Shown in pieces: positions 1-21,711 of a stretch of 64,000 bases of DNA. The notes beneath the pieces were generated by a model that saw only the letters and a program-made list of their open reading frames with translations, ran no database searches and was not told the DNA's origin. Source of the stretch: Wuchereria bancrofti (Eukaryota > Nematoda > Chromadorea > Rhabditida > Onchocercidae); assembly GCA_005281725.1 (NCBI GenBank), contig SSBO01000012.1, forward strand, positions 11,415,932 through 11,479,931, in the 5' to 3' direction. Position 1 is the stretch's first letter; each line of letters opens with the position of its first letter. The translations under genes and the position numbers were made by a program.

Positions 1-1
1 A

Positions 2-547
2 GGAATTAAGCCAGAAGATTTAAAATACCAGAAATTGTGGTGGAATGGGCCACATTGGTTAAATGAAGACGAAAAAAGTTGGCCAAATTGGACTTATCAA
101 AATTTAGACGACAATATAGACGATGAAGAAGCTCAAGAAGTTGTAGTGGAAGCAATTACAAAGCAAAATGGTGACAATTCCTATCAAATAATTAATACCA
201 ATCACTTTAGCAAATGGATGCGATTAGTAAGAACAATTATCTGGTCGCTAAGATTCATCAAACGAATCACAAAAAATAGAGTGAAATGGATTGAACTATT
301 ATCGGATGTTGGCAACCCCATAACAGTTTATGATTATAAACTAGCTGAACAGATTTCAGTAAAGCAGGCTCAAAATGAAAATTTCGACGAAGAGATGAAA
401 CTAAAACTAAGCCTCTATCTCGATGAAAATAAACTATGGAGATCAGCTAGTCGACTCGAAAATTTATCTTTACCTGAAAATATTATATGGAATCTTGGAC
501 CATTTCTATTTAGTTGTATAATGCTATTAATGTTGCGCTTTCAATGA
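2..547 (+). mobile_element. BEL/Pao retrotransposon pol fragment, truncated at both ends
   Basis: An open frame enters from the left edge (first full codon at position 2) and runs 181 codons without a stop. It begins with a stretch ending in WWNGPHWL and continues with a tryptophan-rich segment and FSKWMRLVRTIIWSLRFI. That order, a WWxGPxWL block, then an acidic linker, then FSxWxxLxRxxAxxLRFI, is characteristic of the region between the RNase H and integrase parts of BEL/Pao pol polyproteins. A later SRLEN motif normally leads into the integrase zinc-binding region, but here the sequence after SRLENLSLPENI departs from the family pattern and stops at 547. I see no integrase core or LTR downstream, so this is a broken copy whose 5' part lies outside the window. 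The lack of internal stops suggests a fairly recent insertion or a good-quality relic. Confidence 0.82.
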
Positions 548-3500
548 CTTCCAAACTCAACCTTCTTTCTATTTCTGCTTACAGGTATTTAAAATTTGCA
601 GTTTTCATCAATTTTTTGAAATAACACATCGATAGAGTTGAACGCAGTGATTTACAGTACAGCAATATATAGCATTAATATAACCATTCTTTTATGCTCT
701 GTGCAGAAGGTATCAGTTGAAAAAGGCCGGTAGAATGGTTTTTGCTATTGATTTACTTGTATTACTCGGAGTAAACAATCACGCAGACGATGTTTGTTTA
801 CTGATGTTTCTCAGACTTCTGATGAACTGATTGCTGAACTGGAATTATGCTGTTGAAGAATTCTGACTATGCTGAACTCTTAATCTTAGTATTGTGTCGT
901 ATATTCGTTAGCATAATTACTCAAAAAATACAATTTGGCATGGTTCCATTAATGATGTTTAATTCTATTTAAGTTTAAGCACTGACAAGGACACTTCTTT
1001 TCTCAGAATAAAGTTATGATTTTAAAGAGAACTTTATCACGCATGTAATTACAGGAGCGTGAATTCACAAATGTTTTTTTCATAATCATATCATCGTTAT
1101 TATCACTCTTTCTACCATATGCAGCGATTGTAGCGCTTCATACGGTAATACTGTGTCGGTTACAGTAATAGTGAAAAATAGTGGAATTATGAGAACTGCC
1201 AATCAGTTCTAAGCAATTTGGTAATGTTGCTTAGTAAGATTTATTTCAGTTCACTTGAAATTTTTAGCATTTTCTGTACTTTCTTGATAAAAGAGATATT
1301 TTGAGAGAGCCCGTCTGCCTCTGACGTTCGAGTCATAGATATATTCAGATGCCTCATACTGTAACAAATAAAACTATAAAATTGGCAGAAAAGCTAATTT
1401 GGTTAAGCAGTATGAGAAGAATTAAAATCTGATCTGTAATGATCTTCGTAATGTAAAATCTGATCTTCGAATCTAGCATTAACATTCAGGTCTTTTATTT
1501 GTGTTCAAAAAAAAAATGAAATTAGATGAATTGCTGCAACACAGGAGTTTGGCAATGGTATTTGTATAGACTTCTCTGCTACCAAGCTTTATTTTTTAAA
1601 AAATAAATTACATTTTGCTAGAAATGAAGAGGGATGATTTCCAAGGATTTTATCACATTGTCCACAAATACCCAAATTAAGTTTCTAAAAGAGCTGCACA
1701 AAGGATACGATGGTTGGCTGTTTTGGCTGATCAAATACTCAATACACCATTTTAATTTACATCAGTGTGTGAGAAACTGGGAAATTTAATGGCAACATTA
1801 AAGTGCCATAAAGCTTTCTTCATTAACAACAACGCTTTCTTCATTAATAACAGTGAAACAGATTCCAAGTTCAATGAAATTATTATTTGAAAAGAGCAGA
1901 GGAAAGTGAAATTTTAACGGTAATAGCATGTATCGTTTAAAAATGCCGTAATTTCAGGTGCCATCAGCATTACTTCCATTATATGAAGACCAAACCATAA
2001 AAATTGTTTCTTTGAATTTCATTGAATTTCCTCTGCGCAGAGAAATGTGAAACATTGGAAAATAAAAAAGAAAAGATATGGGAGTGAAACCAAAAATTCT
2101 GTTAACTTTTTTTGCTGCAAATCTCACACCACCTTTTTTTGCATCTTCAGTTTGGAATGACGTTGATGGAAAAAATGTTTCATTTTTTATTTCTTAAATT
2201 CAAGTTATTAGTTAGTTCTTCAGTATTCCTCGGAAATTTGCATTGTCAGTTATTTACTTCTTATTGATTCAATACACTCATCAAAATTATCAATTTCTCA
2301 CTTCACAATTACAACTCTTGTGATCAACAACGATCACCTTGTAAGCAGTACTGGAGTGGTAATTAATAGAATACTTTGGACGAGATCAAAATAGGTGCTA
2401 CATTGCAAAAAAAAAAACTCTTACTTTTCATCTTACGATCAGCAGCATTTGCTTATTTCTCTAGAGCTTGTAATAAGTATTAGCTTAATTTGTTTAATTA
2501 AGAAAAGCTGGACAGCTTTTCTTAATGTCAGTTTTCCGAATAAAATTCAGGCATTTTCCTGTGAATGATTACGTTACATATGACCTCCTTCATTCGTTTA
2601 TGCCTAAAGTAAAACCACGAAAGTTTCGAAGTTACTAACAAAGCATTAATCGTGCCGGAAAAATTTAGGAAAAATAAATGCCCGAAATGATTTATTCAAA
2701 TTATATGTTGTTTTAATTGGTGTATAATTTAGTTTATAACTTTAACTTTTATTTTTATTGCTATCATATTTGGAATAAGAGTCAATGATGTTATTCCAAA
2801 TATTGTATTGTTAGGATTTTAAATTTAAAATTTGTTCATTGCATATGAATTAGATGTTTGACTAGAGTTAGTTTTCAGGATATGCATCATCTCGTACGAG
2901 AAATAATCACTGCCAAGTTCCGGATGCTGAAGAAAGGCTTACCACTGGTAATGCTCATTTACATACTTAACTTATTGATAAAAACAAAAACACGGGGAAA
3001 TATGATGAAATTATTGAAAACTAAAAAATGACTACTCCGAGATCAGTCACAAAGACAGATTGTCAAGAAACAGTTTCGGGAATTAAAACGTGAACAGAAG
3101 ACAATAATAACTTCGATTATGTATTTAATTCAAATGTTCTTCTTCTCCGAATTCTAAACCAATTTGATGATTACAACTTAAAAAATGCTTCAATTGAATG
3201 TGATTCTGGTCATTTAAAGTAATGTTATATTATGTTGGCTGCTATTTCTCACGTTCCATGCAATCAATGTCATATATATTATCTAAATGTTCAGTATGCG
3301 TACCCATTTTGACGCGTTTTTCCTAACAATCTGGGTTAGTAAGTCTAAGTTTGGCTCCAACTTCATAAAAAATTCTAATATCAAATTTAGAAAGTGAAGC
3401 TACGAAGACATCTCTATTTGGTATACTTTGGGAAAAACAAGGGATAAACAGGATCAGTTGACTGCATATGCAAAGCGCATAGATCACTCATTTTTTGTTT

Positions 3501-6500
3501 TTCATTTGCGATTTCAGTTTTATTCCATTTCTAAATTCATTAATTCACACAATGTTTGGCAAAAGATATTGAAGAGCATTTCGCCGTATATTAATTTAAG
3601 TACCTGTAAATAATGTTATGAGAATAACGGGATAGTTTAACTGAAATATTTATCAGGATTTACGGAACAGAGAGTGCTAATGATGCTAAAGTATTGTGGT
3701 ATTGAATAAAAAAAAAGAAAAATTAAGAAGCTTGGTGATGTGGTTGGCAAATAATGAATTCGAGGGATGATGACAAAATATTTTGTCTCCGGAACAAAAA
3801 ATTCTTCTATCGCTGTTTTTTGAAATACGCAGCCATAAACAAATAGGTTTGTAAGCGACTTAACTGCTAATTATATTCTTCTGCCTGATGACAACCATTA
3901 AAAGCATTCTGGAAGGTACAAAGACTTAAGCTTCATGTTGGATGTTTCCAATAAGGCATTTCCTTGGAGAGTTCATCAAATTCAATTATTGGAGAAAGTA
4001 TTACAAAGTAAAAAGGAAGTGATATCAACTTAAAGAGTATAGTAAAGTGCTATTCACAATGTTAAATATATAGAAGCAGTAAAATGTGCCTTAAATTTCG
4101 AACTTTGTGTTAAATTGGATAAGTTATGCTAAACGAATTCTGCAATGGATAGCAATACAAGAGGAAGTAGTGCTGTTCATCAATTCTTTAAAAAATTTAT
4201 TAAATTGGAAAGACAGATAATCCAGTATTAGCAAATATCTGCCAACTTGAGTTTGCTTTGTACTAAAATATCAGAGTGGCATATTTTTGACTAAATCTGA
4301 GCCATGACAAGCCTTTCAATTACAGTGACTCATTACTCATTGTATCGTGGAAAGAACAAAAGTTTAGTAGAAATGAGGAGATTTAAATAATCAAGTTCCC
4401 TTGAAATTGATGTGGGTCTTTTCCATTCCGATGTATCACACTGACTGAGTCAAAAAAAAAGTTTCTTATAACTTGCTATTTTCAAAATGCTACACCAGTT
4501 CCATCTAAAGTGTTTAGTATGAAATTATCTACATGAAATGAATGAGACACAAAGTGATCTGTTGAATTTCGTTTAATCGAAACATTTCTGGATAGTCTTT
4601 TCTAATGGTCTCATTAGCTAATTACTTCTAAGCTAAAAAACTTTCCTCTTTCTTTTTAGATTGCATCTGGTCATTAGATTTTGTTAAACTGATTTCATAC
4701 AACAAGAGATTTACCCCATAATATGTTTGATTCGATGATGAAAGAAGCTGTTTTAGTGATTGCCAAATAATCCATTCTGCTTCAGCTTTCCTATTTGAAA
4801 CAGAATTAAAGAAGCCTTTTCTCTAATATCCGATATTAAGGTACCATTTTAGGGTCATGGGGATTTTCCTGGTATTTCCCTCAAGCACCATAAAGCCTGA
4901 AATTCAATCGATTGCTTGCATATAAGTGTTGCAGAAGTTTTTGGCTTTGATTAATATCAGCTTGAAAAAGACGCTTGCGCATATATTTGAATACTTTGTC
5001 AAGTGTCAGTGAATAGCGAGTTCGATAGACTCAATTCCCATATGAGTCATTGGTTGCATTTCTTCCGTTTCACCTCTAAGCTTTTCTTTTTAACTTAGCT
5101 TCCAAACATTACTATCTTATCGATCTTCATTTATGATAATTTCTACTCACCATTACTTGTTCTTGTCATTACTGTGCTAATTTGATCATTCCAGTATTAA
5201 ATAACACTTGATATTTCAAATTAAAAGGATGCCAAAATTTACAAGGCACCAATTCCGCGAAACTAGATTCAGAGTGTTTCATGTAAATACAGGCAGCACA
5301 ATGTCACATCAATTTCTTCTGATAGTAAAGTTAAGTCCAGTTTTTGATTCAAATTCTAAGTGAAGGTCTTTGAATCGTAAAATTCTCAAAATATCCTTCT
5401 TGTTTTGACTGTCTATTTAGATACACAATTATTTTATTTCACATACGCTTTCGCTGCTATGAATAAAACAATAGCTCTGAGAAAATTTATAGCCATGTGA
5501 AGCGATTTAATACTGCTCAAAACAAAAAGCAGAAAGAGATGGAAAACGCTGAACAGTAAGCAATAAAGATATGTAATAGTGCTGTAGCACTTTCACAATT
5601 TTACGCATACTCTGTTAGTATCAAATTTGTCTTAAGAAGGTAAATCATTTTGTGTATCAGTTCTAAAACATGGAAATTTTACTGAGGGAAAGTTGCGTGA
5701 AATTCGTTTTGTTAGAACTGGATCTCTAACTCCACCATTTATATGTCGTATTTTCAGAATTTAGCTTTAACTTAGAAGAAAGCTTAGAAGAAAAAATTAG
5801 TGTGAAACAAGATGTTTATTATGCAGCAAAAAGAAGTAATAAATAAAAATCATCATCCGACATAGTGAAGTGTGTATAATCCAGAAAGACCGTGATAACA
5901 GTGAGACGTTATTGTAAGTGCAACATAACTATTAATTATTTAACAAACAAAATTTAGAGCATTAATGAGCAATTTAAAAATGATGAAGAAAAGTTGTGTC
6001 CTTAAAGAAATTTGCATTTTATGCTAAAGCATATAAAAGCGAAGTCAATATTTCAAGTAATGTTAGAGTGGAAGCAATTCAAATTTGACTGAAACAATTC
6101 GTCTTCCATTTTTATTTGTTGCTTTGCGGAACCGGCTGAGAGATAAGTAAGCATATAAATAGTAGCATAGAATGTCATTAGCTTACACTCTTTACTGCAA
6201 CAGTTTAGTGGTAAACAATAAGTGGAACGATAAGTGGGTGTGGATGAAGAAAAAGGAGGGAGTAACGAAAAGGATGAGGAAGACAGAAGGACTGAGAGGT
6301 GGAGAATTCGGATCGGTTCAAAATGATCAGTTCGGTTCGGCAGGAACAGAGACGGATGAGAAGCGGTTGCAATACTGATACTATTACGGTATGCGAATGC
6401 CATAGGGCGTGAAATGCAGGAGCTCTGCTGTGGATTGGTGGTGGCGAGAGGTGTGGCATCTTGGGGAGTGTTAACTTGGAATCCGAAGGCCCTGATTTCA

Positions 6501-6958
6501 TATCAGCTTTTGATTTCCCCAGTGATTCGAGGCCTCTCCCAGCAGCACAACACGGACCGCTCTTATCCAGCAGTTCGTGTACTTCCTATTACAATTCTCT
6601 AGCGTCAGTTTTCTTCTTGCTCAAAATTTGGATAAAATTGACGAATTAGTTGATCCCGAGAGGCGTGGTTTTTTTGTCAACATTAACCAATAGATAAGAA
6701 ACAAATTCACGGGCCTGGCAGATACGCACAAACACACACACACATACGCACATACACATACACACAGACAGACTTAGACGCAAATATATGCACAGAATAT
6801 CCAGGAATCAAACAATAGAGAGGGGAATTTTTCTGGTTGAATGTTTAAGTGGCTTTTCACGTTTTCCAAACAACAGGCAGCAGTAACGTCAGATCGGTAC
6901 CGTTAACAAGAAAGAATTTCAACAAGACAGTAAATGTTCTATATCCAACGCCAGTATG
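548..6958. other. Intergenic region, no gene recognised
   Basis: About 6.4 kb of AT-rich sequence between the retroelement relic and unc-3. All open frames are short and lack recognisable motifs. Overlapping frames on both strands at 6053-6650 sit in a less AT-rich patch that may be 5' flank or untranslated leader of unc-3, but I cannot support a coding exon there. Confidence 0.6.
6725..6772. repeat. CA/CATA-rich microsatellite
   Basis: Impure run of CA and CATA units about 190 bases upstream of the proposed unc-3 start codon. Confidence 0.85.
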
Positions 6959-16178
<9,220 letters not shown>

Positions 16179-16625
16179 TTGTTCTAATCTGTGAAGTTAG
16201 TTATCTTAAATGAACGTTCACATCACAACATATTTATTTTACATTAATCCTTGTATTTACTGTAATGAATTAAGCACAGATCCGAACACGTTGGGAAAAC
16301 ATTGTCCTTCAATTCAGATAAATTTTCGTGGCAACTGCTTTTTATTTTGAATCAGTTAGAACAAAATTCATGCGATCAGAAAAAACAATAACAATAAGGT
16401 GTCAGAAATCCAATGAAATACTGGTAGTTCGTATAGTCTCTCGGAGTTAATTAAAACTTTGCATTTTTTTTTAACAGATACAAATAAATTAGTGTGCATC
16501 TTCAAAAGCTATTTGTAGTGTAAAATTACACGTGACTTATGTCGAAAGCCTCCAAATTTAGTTTGAACTGGTAACAATGTACGAGCATAAGTAACAGAAA
16601 GTATTACGACACTTAAAGCTGGCCG

Positions 16626-17687
16626 TGAATATTTCAACTTAAAATATACTGAACATACAACTAAAACAATGGAACAAATTTGAGAACAGAAAAGAATTTA
16701 AATTAATTAGATCAGATAGATTGGCGTGATAAATTTGAGTGTAATCTATTCCCGCTGTTTTCACAGTGGCATTCTTCATCGTAAGATATTGCCTGTTAAC
16801 GCATACTTTTCCCATCATTTTCACTCCTTATAAAATAATAAAGTACTGAATTTACCTTGTTTCACATGAAGTTTTTTTCACCATTATTTTTGCGAGCCGT
16901 ACTCGATGTCTTTTCATTACACGACTCTATCGGGAACCTCATATATTACACCGTAATTTTGTATAATTAGACTGAGTTGCTCAGTTGCAGTATGTTATTA
17001 TATCTCTTTTTTTGCTTGCTCTTTGTTTTTACTCGTCTTTGGCACATTCTGATAACTGAGATGAGGAAGCAATTTTGCTGTAGTTTGGATATTACCGATA
17101 CGTAAAGATGGTCTTTAAAGTGTGATGCACCTTGATCAATCTTTCTTTGCACAAATAAGTTGTAAACGGACAAGCAAAAAGATGGCGGTTTGTGTGGTCG
17201 ATCGCCGATCTCTTTTCCTGTTTGCAGTAGGTACTGTTTAGCAGAACATCGTTCATCGCAAGCAAACTGCTGAAATACGACATTTAGTGTAATCTTCATG
17301 GATTCTATGTAGCAGAAGCGAATAGGACGCAATTAGATGAGGGTTAGGTTTTGATATGATTGACCAATGGTCATAAATGTTGGCTTTAAGGTATAATTCA
17401 CCTTGAGCCATCATTTAAAATATTCGATGATTTTATAATAATTATAGTGCATTAGAGCTGAGAAAGGTTAGCTGAAGGAGTTAAAATAATGGAAGAGGTA
17501 TACATTAAGAAGACTTTAAGAAGACTTATCCTATCACGAAGAATGCCGCTGTTGAAACGACAGGAATAGAGTACAATGAAATTTGTCACGTCAATCTATC
17601 TGATTTAATAAATTTAAACTTTTTCCAATCCTCACTTTGTTTCACTGCTTCAGTTGCATATTCAGTATATTCTAAGTCGAAATATTC
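16626..17687. repeat. About 1.06-kb segment bounded by facing imperfect inverted repeats
   Basis: The left arm, about 16626-16795, matches the reverse complement of the right arm, about 17521-17687, at roughly 80% by eye. The two share cores such as ATATACTGAA, TCAGATAGATTG and GGCATTCTTC. The inner 725 bases contain no recognisable transposase. This could be a foldback or non-autonomous DNA transposon, or two oppositely inserted copies of a dispersed repeat. Confidence 0.75.
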
Positions 17688-18674
17688 CTTTGTGTGTTGT
17701 GGTATTTGTTACTTTTACTGTAAATTCTTACAAGCTGAAGCTAACTTGACTAGTCAAACGCTTTCGATATAAAATGAAATAACGCTTGCATTAATCAGAG
17801 ACAGTAACCATAAACAAAAAAGTGCCCAAAAAAAACAAATAAATAAGTTTAAAGATTTTTGGTCTAGCTTATGTCTACCGTGAAAATATGAAATGATTCT
17901 TAACAATATCAACGTATTATTGTATCATGGATGAAAATTTTAGATCAATTTTTATAATTACTACATTTTCCATTTGTCATTTTGAACCTGTTTCACAAGA
18001 CTTTTATATGAATTTTGCTTTTTTGAAAGCATGTAGTTTCCTCAGCTCTGTATATGCTTATTATTTCCTTAACTTGTTCCAAAGTTTGTCGTTTACAGAT
18101 TACAAATTTTAATGCAAATTATAGCAAGGATATTTTTGCTAAATAGTAGAAGAAGGCATTAGTGATATCTTATGAAAGTCTTATTTTGTGTGTGCAAATC
18201 TCGGTTCCGCAACTGGTTGATTGTTCGTCTTTTCAGTAAAGCGGGTATTAGAAGACCTTTGTTTTGTGATTCTTGTAGTTTACAATATTTTTTTTTAAAG
18301 ATTTACATGATGTAATGAAAAGCAAAGGTTTCCATTGAATAATAATATATACGTCTGTTTAAAATGCTCTAGATATCCTTATTGTTATAACAGTTTACCT
18401 AAACTATATTTTCTTGTATTATCAATGAATATTTTGTAAACAGTAAAAATATGGTGACTTATTGATAAGTTTGGCTGCTTGAGCGCTCTGTTGCACAGAA
18501 GAAACCGATAAATTCATTTAAACAAACTTCGCAAACGATGACGAGTATACTTGGAAGTGGAATGAAGATGACTGGAGTGAAATGCTGCTTATCAGAATGC
18601 CATTTCATGTAGGTTGGTTTGTAGGTTAACTTCTCTGACATAATTTTGGTTTAAAAAATCAAAATTTCAAAGTA

Positions 18675-18726
18675 AAACAATCTTTGAAAAAACTTTTATA
18701 AAACAATCTTTGAAAAAACTTTTATA
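18675..18726. repeat. Two-copy tandem duplication of about 26 bases
   Basis: A unit containing ACAATCTTTGAAAAAACTTT occurs twice head to tail in intergenic sequence. Confidence 0.8.
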
Positions 18727-20063
18727 GAGAAAAATTAAGGAGGAAATGATGAATAATGTGCAAGTGCTAATACAATAAATTTGGTGATTGCCTTTCCTAT
18801 CTGTTCCGACAACTTCCTCTGTCCCTTTTATAGTCCTTTCTTTTGATGTCTTGACGATTTGTGATGCTCATCGAATCAACTCCAACTTTCACTGATTTGA
18901 TCTGCTACTATGTCACTATTATCAATTTTACGATGAATGCTGCAGCACTTGTATTCTTAGGAATATTCTAGCTCTTTATCTAATTAAAATTTGATTGCTT
19001 TGTAAATTAAAAAGAAAATATCAAACAATCTGATAGATGCTCTTTTAAGCAGTAGAACCAGTTTACACTTCTTCCCAGTACCCAGTTCACCTGTGTTTAT
19101 CATTTCTTTGATTCAAGACTGATGTCTCATTGTTGCTGTTTGCCTTTTACTGCATGGTTACCTTTCTGAAAATCTTTCGCCTACCTGCCCTTCCTAATAA
19201 CCACTCCTTCATTTTTCTATTTTCACCACCCCATGCTTCCTAAAAAATTTTCAATCTCTTCTGCTTCCGTTTGTACCTAATTTTACTGCTTCACATCTAT
19301 CAAATATCAATAGTTTCAGAAATCCCGAGACATTCCATCTCTCGGAACATTTAAGGTGCTGACAGTCAACACAATGCACTACGAGGGCTGTATCATCATC
19401 AGCTCTTAGCATTGCAAATCTGATTGCTTCTTGCATACTGCATGTTCATCCTGCCTGTATGCATCATTATCTCCCATAAATTTTTTTACAAGCCAATCAA
19501 GTGTGCAATGAAAGTCTTTCTCTCCTCATCGATTTCGAACTCATTATATCAGTCAAGCAAAAGTTGCATTTTGAGATGTAACGGAATAACTGAAATATTT
19601 TGCATGAACTTCAAATTGTAGCAAATTAGATCAAGAACTGAGTGATCTCACAACTCACATGCAAGTTGCATGAGAGAACAGCACAAAGCATGGGCTCACC
19701 GCTATACGAGGACAGTCTGCTTGCTAATCTGTGAATTTTACACCATTTATTTTTTAGCAGTGACTGTAAATGGTGCCAAGCTGTAACAGTCTCATGCAAG
19801 CAGTTCACATCACCAAGAAAATGGAACAGAACGCTAATATGATGAGTGATAGAAATGTTAGTGATTGTAATCGATAAGGAAGGGTATTTTTGTAATTATG
19901 GATTAGTAATGAACTTTTGTTTTGCACTTTTCAAAGTACCTATTTGAATCGAAATCTTTGAGCTTCGGGACATCTAAATGATGCAGCTTCATCTACCGTC
20001 CGTACTTTTCATCTTATCGTTGTTCACAACAAATAAGATGTATATCCGAACGAATAATAAAGC

Positions 20064-20133
20064 TTTCAGAATGAAAGTGAAGGGAAAACACTTATCAGCG
20101 CCAACACCTGGGAACTACCCGTATCAGAAATGA
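20064..20133 (+). promoter_or_regulatory. TTTCAG acceptor and short frame overlapping the TAT ATG
   Basis: A TTTCAG site ends at 20069 and could be a cis- or SL trans-splice acceptor. The first ATG after it (20071) opens a 20-codon frame whose TGA overlaps the ATG at 20130 as ATGA. If this is a trans-spliced leader it would be an upstream ORF. If it is an internal acceptor, the bases belong to the TAT protein in the other frame. Confidence 0.4.
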
Positions 20134-21711
20134 CCAAAAACATGGTAAATCCAATTCGGCAGATTTGTGACTCTCTATTGGTGTCATCTGATACGAAAAA
20201 ACCATTACTTAAATTAAACCTTGGAGATCCGACTGTTTCTGGCGCACTACCTGTATGTTCAACTGCGATTCAGGCTATAAGTGAAGCATTGACTAGTCGT
20301 AAATACGAGGGTTATGGACCTGCCATTGGTAATTTACCATTATCATTCATGACCAATCGCCTAAATTATTCCATCATTTTGCTCTTTTAAACTGTTTGAA
20401 AAACTATTTTTAACATTTAAAGAATGATTTTTTCTTTTTTTAAGATCAAACAGTGCAAGTTAGTATCTTTTACTGAAAGCTTATTTTATCGTTCTTCGAA
20501 TAGAATTTCAACATTTTGTCAAAGTCATTTAGAATGGAGTTCTTTATTTTTCATTTTTAGGAATTCTGGAAGCTCGAGAGGCGATAGCCCGACACTTCAC
20601 ACATCCTGAAGCACCAGTTACCGCGGATTCGGTTCTGTTAACCAGCGGTTGCTCACATGCCATTGAAATGGCAATCGAAGCGCTGGCAAATCCAGGCGAT
20701 AACATTCTTGTACCAGCACCTGGCTTTCCCTTATATTCAACTCTTATTAAATCTTTAAATGTTGAAGTGTGTTTGTTTGGAAGTTTCAAGCTTAGAACGT
20801 GACATGACTACAAAATTAACTGATAGAAGAATTTTTACTAAATTTTTCTGGAAGTGAGGAATGAAATAAAAAAATAGATCATCATTTGATTCAAGGTACT
20901 CACATTTCAGAGTCGTTATTACTACTTCGATATACTGAATGACTCGCAACTGGATCTGGCTCAACTGAAATCTTTGATTGATAACAGAACTCGTGCCATA
21001 GTCGTCAATAACCCTCCAAATCCAACCGGCATAGTTTTAAGCAAAAATCAGCTGGAATCGATATTACAAATCGCTTTTGAAAAACGAATCCCTATAATTG
21101 CTGATGAAGTTTATGGCACGATGACCTATAATGGAGCTGAATTTCATCCAATAGCAACTCTGAAACCGAAAGTGCCGATACTTACTTGTGATAGTATTGC
21201 CAAGCGGTTTCTTCTACCAGGATGGCGACTTGGCTGGATTATCATCCACGATCGGTATGCAGCACTGCAACCTATTCGAAATGGACTAATAGCATTAGCT
21301 CAAAAAATTGTAGGTCCTTGCGTGCTAATTCAAGGTGCACTGCCACGTATATTGCACTCAACCAATGCTAATTTTTTTCAACAGGTGAACCGCACCATTC
21401 ACCGCAATGCAATCATTGTATTTGAATGTTTGAGAAAAGTACCGGGCCTGCAACCTCTCGCTCCTAACGGGGCAATGTACATGATGGTAGGCATTGACGA
21501 GCACATATATGGAAGAGACGAAATTTTCATTCGAGGCTTACTCGTGGAAGAAAATGTCATCTGTCTTCCAGGTTGCATTTTTCACTGTGCTGGTTGGTTT
21601 CGTTTGGTACTCACCTGCAGCGAGCACGACACCCGTGAAGCTTGCGCTCGCATTGCGCAATTTTGTTTACGGCGATATTCACATATCTTGGATCAAGGAA
21701 TTGTTACTTGA
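20130..21711 (+). CDS. tatn-1: Tyrosine aminotransferase (PLP-dependent, fold type I), 5' end uncertain
   Basis: Cytosolic enzyme that transfers the amino group of tyrosine to 2-oxoglutarate, the first step of tyrosine breakdown. Exons: 20130-20328, 20561-20766, 20911-21711, giving 401 residues from the chosen ATG (human TAT has 454). Family features visible: NPIR near the start, LNLGDPTVSGALP, ILVPAPGFPLY, the cofactor-contacting VVNNPPNPTG and ADEVYG, the Schiff-base lysine in SIAKRFLLPGWRLGW (codon 21202-21204, residue 233), and the C-terminal WFRLVLTCSE with the substrate-carboxylate arginine. Immediately before the ATG the same frame reads NTWELPVSE, which resembles the family's N-terminal W-x4-P-S-D/E segment. 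Coding therefore probably starts further upstream, entering at a TTTCAG acceptor ending at 20069. All catalytic residues I looked for are intact. Confidence 0.94.

Larger units (their letters stand above)
16179..20129. other. Intergenic region with inverted repeats and an uncertain TAT 5' exon
   Basis: About 3.9 kb after the unc-3 stop. It holds the inverted-repeat pair at 16626-17687, a short tandem duplication near 18.68 kb, and short unsupported frames on both strands. One or more 5' exons of the aminotransferase gene may lie here but could not be identified. Confidence 0.55.

Noticed and set aside
16967..17332. Minus-strand frame of 121 residues between the inverted-repeat arms
   Set aside because: No transposase or other family motif and no flanking exons; compatible with chance.
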